Shown: one piece after another, positions 32,355 through 41,500 of the stretch
Layout: each line of letters begins with the position of its first letter
Position numbering within the stretch: the first letter of the stretch is position 1
Translations under genes and position numbers: made by a program
DNA from: Mesorhizobium sp. NZP2077
GTDB taxonomy: Bacteria; Pseudomonadota; Alphaproteobacteria; Rhizobiales; Rhizobiaceae
NCBI RefSeq assembly: GCF_013170805.1
Contig: NZ_CP051293.1
Location: forward strand, 3,106,001 to 3,170,000
Length of the DNA stretch: 64,000 nucleotides
Direction: 5' to 3'
Notes under the pieces: model-generated
The model's database searches: none
What the model was told of the DNA's origin: nothing
What the model saw: only the letters and a program-made list of their open reading frames with translations

Positions 32355-32804
32355 TCAGGCGATCCTGATCAGGCCGAGCTGGGTCAGCGCCGCGATGCCG
32401 TCGTCGAGGCCGATCTCCTCGACGATCCGGCCGTCGATCACCTTCAGCACGGTGGTGCCGGTGAAGCGCATGGCGCGGCCGGTGGCGGCGGGCAGCGAGC
32501 CGGCGAGGAAATCGCCGAAGGCCGGGCCGGTATGCGTGCCGCCGCCCTCCCATTGGCCGACGACATAGTCGGCCTCGGCGATGAGATCGGCGGTGGCCCA
32601 GAAGTTGAGATCCGGGAAGGCGGCGCGGAAATCGGTCATGAAGGCCTTGATGTCGTCGCGGCCGCGGCGCGGCTCATGCAAGGAATATCTGAGCAGCATG
32701 TCGGGCGCGGCGATGTCGTCGACGACGGACAGATCGCAGGTTTCACCCCAGAAGTCGGTGAACCATCTGACGACGACGGCCTTGTTGTCTTCTTGCTTGG
32801 TCAT
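32355..32804 (-). CDS. SnoaL-like ester cyclase/polyketide cyclase family protein
   Basis: A 149-residue protein with a SnoaL fold: NKAVVVRWFTDFWGETCDLS, LLRYSLHEPRRGRDDIKAFM, DFRAAFPDLNFWATADLIAE, and MRFTGTTVLKVIDGRIVEEI near the C-terminus. Most members of this family in proteobacteria have no known role; the name ester cyclase is historical. ATG 32804 was chosen; ATG 32837 extends it by 11 residues. It is divergent from the PAS-GGDEF-EAL gene. Confidence 0.8.
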   Translation of the reverse strand: MTKQEDNKAVVVRWFTDFWGETCDLSVVDDIAAPDMLLRYSLHEPRRGRDDIKAFMTDFRAAFPDLNFWATADLIAEADYVVGQWEGGGTHTGPAFGDFLAGSLPAATGRAMRFTGTTVLKVIDGRIVEEIGLDDGIAALTQLGLIRIA

Positions 32805-33055
32805 TGGGAGGTACTCTTCCTGTTTGCTAGTGATCATCGGCGCTGCCGATGGATCCGGGATCACCGGACTGGCCGATGACCTGAGGCAAGCAGTAGGACG
32901 ATTGGCTGCGCGCAAAACTCCGGTTCTTGCCGGCCAATCGAAAGACGGGTGCCACGAACATGGGCGGGCGACGAGGCGTGTGGCCGCGTCCGGTAACTGT
33001 TTCTTCTCTGGTTCTGTCGCAGATTGCCCGTTGGCGGGGATGAGCGAAACGGAAG

Positions 33056-35155
33056 ATGGCGCGTCAGGGTAAGAAAAGTCGCAATGGAGAGTTTTGGGCG
33101 CTGGCGCTCGAACGCGCTCATCTCGGCGTCTGGGACTGGGATATTGCAAACGGCAGCTGCTTCTATTCGCCGACCTGGTGGCGCATGCTCGGCTATGAGG
33201 AGGGCGAGCTTGTCGACACGGCCGATCTCTGGCTGCGACTGACGCATCCGGACGACCGCGAGCGGGCACTGGCCAGCGGCAACGCCCACATTGCCGGTCA
33301 GACCGAGGCCATCGAGACCGAACTCCGGCTGAAGCACAAGCTGGGTCACTGGGTGTGGGTGCTCGACCGCGGCGGCATCGTCGAGCGCGACACCGACGGG
33401 CGGCCGCTGCGGCTGATGGGCGTGCAGACCGACATTTCGAAGCAGAAGGCGGCCGAGGCGGAGCTCGAACAGGTCAATGTGCGCTTCCGCCTGGCGCTCG
33501 CCGCCAGCGGTACCGGAATCTGGCACCACGACATCGCCACCAGCAAGAGCTATTGGGATGCCCGCACGAGGGACATATTCGGCCTCGTCGCCGACACCGA
33601 CGAGGTGACGGCGGACCTCTGGCATACTTTCCTGCACCCCGACGACAGGGAAGCCACCGAGCAGGCGCATTTGCCGACGCCAGGCTCGGACGCAGTCACC
33701 GCCTCGCAGTACCGCATCATCAGGCGCGACGGCGTCGTCCGCCACGTCGAATCGCTGGTGCGCTTCATTGCCTCTGCCGGTGCTGCTGGCCAGGTCCTCG
33801 GCACGGTGCGCGACATCACCGAGGACAAATTGCGCGAGCAGGAACTCGCCTATGCGGCCCGTCACGATGCGCTGACCGGCCTGTGGAACCGCTCCGCCTT
33901 CGACAGGCTGCTTGCCGACCACATCGCCACGGGCGTGCCGCTGGCGGTGTTCTATGTCGATCTCGACTACTTCAAGGCGCTCAACGACTTCGCCGGCCAC
34001 GCCGCCGGCGATCTGGCGCTGATGAGCGTGGCGGCCGGCATTGTCCGTTGCCTGCCGCCATCAGCGCATGCGGCGCGCCTCGGCGGCGACGAGTTCGCCC
34101 TGCTGGTGCCCCATTGCGACGCGGCGCAGGCCGAGCGGCTGGCCGGCGGCATACTGACGGCTGTGCGCGGCGCCGATCTCGGTCTTGCCGCGACCGCGCG
34201 GCGGCTCGCCGCAAGCATCGGCATCGCCATCGTCAACGACCGGGCCACCACGGTGGCCGACGCGCTGGCCTGTGCCGACGACGCCTGCTACGCGGCCAAG
34301 GCCGCCGGGCGCGATCGCTTCGCGGTGTTTTCGGCCGAGGCCAATTCCGGCGGCCTCAACGCGGCGCGGCTCGCCGCCGACACGGTCGACGCCATGGAGG
34401 ACGGAAGGCTGAAACTGTTCGGCCAGGAGATCCACCGGCTGGGCCGGCCATGGCAGGAAAACCGCCATGTCGAGGTGCTGGCACGCCTTGTCGGGCGTAA
34501 TGGCAAGCTGATCCCGCCCGGCGAATTCATACCGGCGGCGGAGCGCTTCGGCATTGCCGCCAGGCTCGATCGCTGGATCATCCGCACCGCGCTGTCGCTG
34601 CATGGCGCGGCGTTGCGCTCGGGCGCGCTGACGCTCGGCTTCAACCTGTCGGCGCAGACGCTGAGCGATCCCGGGCTGTGGAACTTCGTCGACAGCATCA
34701 TCGAGCAAACCGGGGCGCCGCATTCCGGCATCGGTTTCGAGATCACCGAAACCGCAGCCGTCACCAATTTCGACGCCGCCGAGACGTTCGTGCGCAAGGC
34801 GCGCGAGCGGCGCTGCAAGGTCAGCCTCGACGATTTCGGCGCCGGCATGAGCTCGTTCGAATATCTCAGGCGCTTTCCTGTCGATGCCATCAAGATCGAC
34901 GGCTCCTTTATCGAGCACATCGCCGAAAGCCGCTTCGACCGCGAGATCGTCTCGGCCATATCAGGCATTGCCCGCAGCGTCGGCTGCGCCGTCGTGGCCG
35001 AGAAGATCGAGGAACCAGAGACGCTCGGCATCCTGCAGGCGATGGGCGTCGATTTCGGTCAGGGCTTTCTCTTGCACCGGCCGGAACCGCTGGAGCAGAT
35101 CGTGGCGCGTGCGACCGGGCCGGCAAGCCGGGCACCGGCGCGCAAGGCATCCTAA
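33056..35155 (+). CDS. PAS-PAS-GGDEF-EAL cyclic-di-GMP protein
   Basis: A 699-residue cytoplasmic signalling protein. Two PAS domains (residues about 15-130 and 140-265: LGVWDWDIANGSCFYSPTWW, WHHDIATSKSYWDARTRDIF) precede a GGDEF domain with intact LGGDEFALL (diguanylate cyclase) and an EAL domain. In the EAL domain the motif reads EVL instead of EAL, but the metal and substrate residues seem present (FNLSAQTL, FEITETAA, SLDDFGAGMSSFEY, IKIDGSFI, AEKIEEPE). It may make or degrade cyclic-di-GMP in response to a cytoplasmic signal. There is no membrane segment. It is divergent from the SnoaL-like gene. Confidence 0.9.
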   Translation: MARQGKKSRNGEFWALALERAHLGVWDWDIANGSCFYSPTWWRMLGYEEGELVDTADLWLRLTHPDDRERALASGNAHIAGQTEAIETELRLKHKLGHWVWVLDRGGIVERDTDGRPLRLMGVQTDISKQKAAEAELEQVNVRFRLALAASGTGIWHHDIATSKSYWDARTRDIFGLVADTDEVTADLWHTFLHPDDREATEQAHLPTPGSDAVTASQYRIIRRDGVVRHVESLVRFIASAGAAGQVLGTVRDITEDKLREQELAYAARHDALTGLWNRSAFDRLLADHIATGVPLAVFYVDLDYFKALNDFAGHAAGDLALMSVAAGIVRCLPPSAHAARLGGDEFALLVPHCDAAQAERLAGGILTAVRGADLGLAATARRLAASIGIAIVNDRATTVADALACADDACYAAKAAGRDRFAVFSAEANSGGLNAARLAADTVDAMEDGRLKLFGQEIHRLGRPWQENRHVEVLARLVGRNGKLIPPGEFIPAAERFGIAARLDRWIIRTALSLHGAALRSGALTLGFNLSAQTLSDPGLWNFVDSIIEQTGAPHSGIGFEITETAAVTNFDAAETFVRKARERRCKVSLDDFGAGMSSFEYLRRFPVDAIKIDGSFIEHIAESRFDREIVSAISGIARSVGCAVVAEKIEEPETLGILQAMGVDFGQGFLLHRPEPLEQIVARATGPASRAPARKAS

Positions 35156-35362
35156 TCAGCTGGATTGCCGCATGGTCTGATGCGGAAATTCCAGCATCCC
35201 GGTCTCGGGCCGCCGGTGCTGGGCTTCCGCCACCGTCTCGATCAAGAGGTCGAGGGCCTCGCATGTCAGGCGGCTCGTCTCGTCATTGCCGCGCAGATAG
35301 TGGTAGGCGCGTTCGAGATGGATACGGGCGGCTGAAAAATCGCTGGTCAATGGTCCCTCCAT
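35156..35362 (-). CDS. Small conserved-looking protein (68 residues)
   Basis: A 68-residue ORF abutting the stop of the GGDEF-EAL gene in convergent orientation. It reads SDFSAARIHLERAYHYLRGN then DETSRLTCEALDLLIETVAE, an amphipathic helical protein. No family recognised. ATG 35362 or a TTG four codons later with GGAGGGA before it are possible starts. Probably a real small gene given its codon pattern, but unproven. Confidence 0.5.
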   Translation of the reverse strand: MEGPLTSDFSAARIHLERAYHYLRGNDETSRLTCEALDLLIETVAEAQHRRPETGMLEFPHQTMRQSS

Positions 35363-35514
35363 GATCCCGCCCTAATGTATCTTGGCCGGCCCGGCGGAAC
35401 GCGAGGTAAATATCCACAGCCGCTTTTTATTCAAATGCCGCCGAACCATGCCGGCGTGAGACCGGCACGGAGCCTGTCCGCGCCGCCCCTGGGCTGGCTG
35501 CCTTGCTCGTGTCG

Positions 35515-38500
35515 TCAGAACTTGGCGCTGAGCGTACCCTTGAGGCTGTGCTCCTGCGCGCCGGATGCAAGCTGCCCGCTATAGGTGAGGTCAAGGCTGG
35601 TTTTTTCCGTCAGGTGCCAGTTCGCACCCGCTTCCAGCACCAGCGCCTCGCGGGCGATCGGCACACCGCTGACATCGAAAGCATCGCTGCCGGTTAAGGC
35701 AAAGGTCTCGGTCGGCACCACATCCGAATAGGCGTGCTGCCAGCCGACCATTCCATGCGCGCGCAGCATCGTCGCGCCGGTCGTGATGTCGGTCGCCGTT
35801 CTCAGTCCGAGCGTGGTGTACGGCACGTCGCGCGTGATGCCGCCGCTGGTCAATGCCGCCGGGCCGCCGGTCTCGGTGAAGCCGTCGGCGTCGAGATGGA
35901 CATAGGCAGCGTTGACGAATGGCTCGAAGTCGATGCCGTTGGCGCTCATGCTGTAGCCCATCTCGCCGAACGCATAGGTCGTCGAGGCGTCGTAGTCGGC
36001 GCTCAGCCGGTCGGCAAAGCCTGGGAAATCGACAGTGCGGTCGGTCTTCACCGTGTGCCAGCTGTGGCCGGCGCCGAAGCGCAGGCCGATCTTGTCGAGC
36101 TGCGTGCCGGCATAGGCCATGATGTGATAGCTGTCGGCGGAAGCCGAGGACCGGCGGTCATCGACGTCGAACGAGGAGTGCGAGTAGCCCGCGGCTGCAC
36201 CCACCAGCCAGTTGTCACCAACCGGTCCGTCGACACCGATCAGCAGCCCGCCGAGGGAATGGTTGAGTTCGGCCGCATTGCCGTCGCTGCTGAAATTCCC
36301 CCGACTGCCGATCGCCTGTGACCACACCGCGAAGCGCTCAGGCGCGGGGGTGGCCGCGGAGCGGCTCAAGAGCGGATCCTTGAGGTCGACATAGGAGTCG
36401 GGGTCTCGCGCGTCGCCGGCAAGGCCAGTGATGATGCGGTCGGCCATGGTCTTGCGCAGGAAACGTGTCTCGTCGATCAGGGCACTGGTCGCGCTCGGAT
36501 GGACTTCGCCCGAGAGCTGGTCGAACGCCGCCCGCGCCTGCGCCTCCGAGCTGTTGAGAACCGCGATCAGGATCGGATTGGCAGGATCGAGTGTGTCGAC
36601 CGCGGCGCCGACATTTTGCTGGTTGGGGGTCTGGCCAATGCCGCCAAGCGAGACGTCGTTGCGGTCCACTTGCAGCACCACCGCGTCCGGCTGGTAGACC
36701 AGCGTCGGCGTCAGGAAGGCTGAACCGCCACCCGCCAGCAGCGTGTCGAACGTGCCGTTCACGCCGGTGCCTGAAGTGATCAGCGTGTAAGCGGTGTTGG
36801 CGGCGAGCATGCCGCTGACACTGGCCGTGCCTCCGGTGAGCGTGGTCGTGCCGGTTGCCGCGATAAGGTCGCTGGTACCAGTCCCCGTCACATTGACCGC
36901 TAGCGTCGAGCCCGCGCCGAAGGCGACGTCGCCCGCAACGGTCAATGTACCGATCGGATTTGTCCCGGTCGGGCTGCCCGGCGCGACCGTTGCTCCGGCT
37001 CCCGCATCGATGCCGCCGACGGTGCCGATGCCGGCCAGCGTTCCGCCGGCATTGATGGTGACATCCGAATTGGCGATCGAGCCGGCGATGTCGAGCGTTC
37101 CGCGAAGCACCATGGTTGTACCGGTGTAGCTGTTGGTTCCAGACAGTGTCAGCAGGCCGCTGCCGATCTTGTCCAACCCAAGGCCGCCGGCGCCGTCCTT
37201 GATCGTGCCGGCGAAACTGCCGGCGCCGGCGCTGAGGATTGCCGCTGCCCCGCCGTCATTGGTGATGGTGGCGCCGGCTGCTCCGGTCAGGTTGGTGGCC
37301 GTCGCGCCGAAGCCGTTCAGGTCGAATGTGCCTTGCGCGGCGACATCGAGCGTTGCGCCGGTCCCCGCTGTCAGCGTGCCGGCGGCCGCATCGCCAAGCT
37401 GCAAGGTGCCGAAGTCGACCGACAGTGTCGTGCCGGCTCCAACCGAGGCGCCGGCGCCGTCGAGCGCGACCGTGCCGGTGTTGCCGGCCGAACCGATATG
37501 CAGATCCGCGCCGGCGCCGAGCGTCAGCGGTCCGGCAAGAAGGGCGTCGATGCCGGCCTGGGCGGAAAGCGTAGCCGCCGTGCCTGTGGCCAGGGCGAGC
37601 CCGCTGTTGAAGGTTCCGTTGGCGCCGAGGATCAGCTGGGTTCCGGCACTGAGCGTCGCGTCACCGGTGCCGAGCGCGCCGGTGTTGCCGGCAATGACGA
37701 CACCGGCCGTGATGTCGAGACCGCCGCCGAAGCTGTTGGCGCCGTTCAGCGCCAGCGTACCGGCGCCGGTCTTGATCAGGCCATTGGCTGCACCGCCCGA
37801 GATGATGCCGCCAAGCGTGCCAGTGCCGAGTGCGACGTCGAGCGTGGCATCGCCGGTACCGGTCAGGCCGATATTGTTGGCGAGCGAAATGCCGGCGCCG
37901 AGACCGAGCGTGGCACCGCTTGCGAGGCTGGCATCGCCGGTGCCGAGAGCGGTGTTGTTGCCGGCGATGACGGTGCCGGCGGTGATGTCGAGACCGCCAG
38001 CGAAGGTGTTGGCGCCGTTCAGCGCCAGCGTTCCGGCGCCGGTCTTGATGAGGCCATTGGCGGCGCCACCAGAGATGATGCCGTTGAGTGTGCCGGTGCC
38101 GAGTGCGACATCGAGCGTGGCATCGCCGACACCGGTCAGACCGATGGCATTACCGACCGTGATGCCCCCACCGAGGCCGAGCGTTGCGCCGCCGGCAAGC
38201 GAAGCCGCACCGGTGCCGAGAGCGAGGTTGTTGCCGGCGATGACGGTGCCTGCCGTGATGTCGAGCCCGCCAGCAAAAGTGTTGGCGCCGTTGAGTGCCA
38301 GCGTGCCGGTACCGGTCTTGACCAGGCCATTGGCTGCGCCACCGGAGATGATGCCGGTCAAGGTGCCGGTGCCGAGCGCGACGTCGAGCGTGGCATCGCC
38401 GGCGCCGGTCAGGCCGATGGCGTTGCCGAGCGTGATGCCGGCGCCGAGGCCGAGGGTGGCGCCGCCGGCAAGCGTTGCGGCACCGGTGCCGAGAGCGGTG

Positions 38501-41500
38501 TTGTTGCCGGCGATGACGGTGCCGGCGTTGATGTCGATACCGCCGGCGAAGGTGTTGGCGCCGTTGAGCGCCAGGACCCCGGCGCCGGTCTTGATGAGGC
38601 CATTCGCGGCGCCGCCGGAAATGGTGCCGTTCAGCGTTCCGGTGCCGAGCGCGACGTCGAGCCTGGCGTCGCCGGTGCCGGTCAGGCCAATGGCGTTGCC
38701 CAGCGTGATGCCGGCGCCGAGGCCGAGCGTCGCGCCGCCAGCCAATGTGGCCGCGCCGGTGCCGAGTGCGCTGTTGTTGCCGGCGATGACGGTGCCTGCC
38801 GTGATGTCGAGCCCGCCGGCAAAGGTGTTGGCGCCGTTCAAAGCGAGTGTGCCTACGCCGGTTTTGATTAAGCCGTTTGCAGCGCCGCCCGAGATGATGC
38901 CGGTCAAAGTGCCGGTGCCGAGCGCGACGTCGAGCGTGGCATCGCCAGCGCCGGTAAGGCCGATGGCGTTGCCGAGCGTGATGCCCGCACCGAGGCCGAG
39001 CGCAGCGCCGCCGGCGAGCGTTGCCGCTCCGGTGCCGAGAGCGGTGTTGTTGCCGGCGATGACGGTGCCGGCGTTGATGTCGATACCGCCGGCAAAGGTG
39101 TTGGCGCCGTTGAGCGCCAGGACCCCGGCGCCGGTCTTGATGAGACCGTTGGCAGCGCCACCAGAGATGATGCCGGTCAAGGTGCCGGTGCCGAGCGCCA
39201 CGTCGAGCGTGGCATCGCCAGCGCCGGTCAGGCCGATGGCGTTGCCGAGCGTAATGCCGGCGCCAAGGCCGAGCGTGGCACCGCCGGCGAGCGAAGCAGC
39301 ACCAATGCCAAGCGCGAGATTGTTGCCGGCGATGACGGTGCCAGCGTTGATGTCGATGCCACCGGCGAAGGTGTTGGCGCCGTTCAGCGCCAGCGTTCCG
39401 GCGCCGGTCTTGATCAGTCCGTTGGCGGCGCCGCCGCTGATGATGCCGTTGAGTGTGCCGGTGCCGAGTGCGACGTCGAGCGTGGCGTCACCGGCGCCGG
39501 TCAGGCCGATAGCGTTGCCGAGTGTGATGCCGGCGCCGAGGCCGAGCGTGGCACCGCTTGCGAGGCTGGCGTCACCGGTGCCGAGAGCGGTGTTGTTGCC
39601 GGCGATGACGGTGCCGGCGGTGATGTCGAGACCGCCAGCGAAGGTGTTGGCGCCGTTCAGCGCCAGCGTTCCGGCGCCGGTCTTGATGAGGCCATTGGCG
39701 GCGCCACCAGAGATGATGCCGTTGAGTGTGCCGGTGCCGAGTGCGACATCGAGCGTGGCATCGCCGACACCGGTCAGACCGATGGCATTACCGACCGTGA
39801 TGCCCCCACCGAGGCCGAGCGTTGCGCCGCCGGCAAGCGAAGCCGCACCGGTGCCGAGAGCGAGGTTGTTGCCGGCGATGACGGTGCCTGCCGTGATGTC
39901 GAGCCCGCCAGCAAAAGTGTTGGCGCCGTTGAGTGCCAGCGTGCCGGTACCGGTCTTGACCAGGCCATTGGCTGCGCCACCGGAGATGATGCCGGTCAAG
40001 GTGCCGGTGCCGAGCGCGACGTCGAGCGTGGCATCGCCGGCGCCGGTCAGGCCGATGGCGTTGCCGAGCGTGATGCCGGCGCCGAGGCCGAGGGTGGCGC
40101 CGCCGGCAAGCGTTGCGGCACCGGTGCCGAGAGCGGTGTTGTTGCCGGCGATGACAGTGCCGGCGGTGATATCGATCCCGCCGGCAAAGGTGTTGGCGCC
40201 GTTGAGCGCCAGAACTCCGGCGCCGGTCTTGATCAGGCCATTCGCGGCGCCGCCGGAAATGATGCCGTTGAGCGTACCGATGCCGAGCGCGACGTCGAGC
40301 GTGGCGTCGCCGGTGCCGGTCAGGCCGATGGCGTTGCCCAGCGTGATGCCGGCGCCGAGGCCGAGTGTGGCGCCACCGGCCAAGGTGGCCGCGCCGGTGC
40401 CGAGCGCTGTGTTGTTGCCGGCGATGACAGTGCCGGCGGTGATATCGATGCCGCCGGCAAAGGTGTTGGCGCCGTTCAGCGCCAGCGTACCGGTTCCGGT
40501 CTTGATGAGGCCGTTGGCAGCGCCGCCGGAGATGATACCGGTCAAGGTGCCGATGCCGGCGGAAACATCAAGCGAGGCATTACCGGCGCCGGTCAGGCCG
40601 ATATTGTTGCCGAGCGAAATGCCGGCACCGAGGCCGAGCGCGGCACCCCCGGCCAATGACACCGGATTGGCGGCGAGCCCGAGCGCATTGTTGCTGCCGG
40701 CGATCAGGGTGCCGCCACCGATGGTGACGCTGCCGGCAAAACTGTTGTTGCCGGTCAGTGTCAGCGTGCCAGCGCCGGTCTTGTCGAGCGAGATGTTGCC
40801 GGTGATCGCGCCGCCGAAATTCCCGGCGGCGACGTCGAGTGTTGCGGCTGCTCCGGCATTGCCGATGGTGCCGCCGGCGACGCCGGTCAGGTTGCCGATC
40901 GTCGCGCCGAAGCCATTGAGGTCGACCGCACCGGTGGCGGCGACATTGAGCGTCGCATTGCCAAGTGCCGCGCCGATCGCCGCGTCGCCAAGCTGCAGCG
41001 TGCCGAAATTGGCCGAGATCGTTGCCCCGGCGCCGATCGTACTGGCACCCGCCAGGGCGACGACACCATTGTTGGTCACTGTCCCGATGCCGAGCGTGGC
41101 GCCGGCGCCGAGATTCAGTCCGCCGCCGAGCGTCGCCGCAATGCCGGGGCCTGCCGACAGCGTGGCGCCAAGTCCGGCACCAAGATTTAGCGCGTTGTTG
41201 AAGGTGCCGTTGGCGCCCAGGGTCAGTTCGGTGCCGGAGCCGAGCGTGACCTGGCCGATGCCGCCCGGGCCGCTGCCTAGCGCATTGACGTTGGTTGCCA
41301 GCACGGAGCCGGCGCCGATGGTGAGCCCGCCGGTGAAGCCGGTGTTGACGCCGCCCAGCGTGAGTTGCCCCGCGCCGGTCTTGGTCAGCGCAGCCGCACC
41401 GGTGAGGGCGCCGTTCAGTGTCCCGATGCCAGCGGAGACGTCGAGCGACGCAGCGCCTGCGATGTTGAGATCATTGGTGAGTATGGTGCCGGCGCCGATG

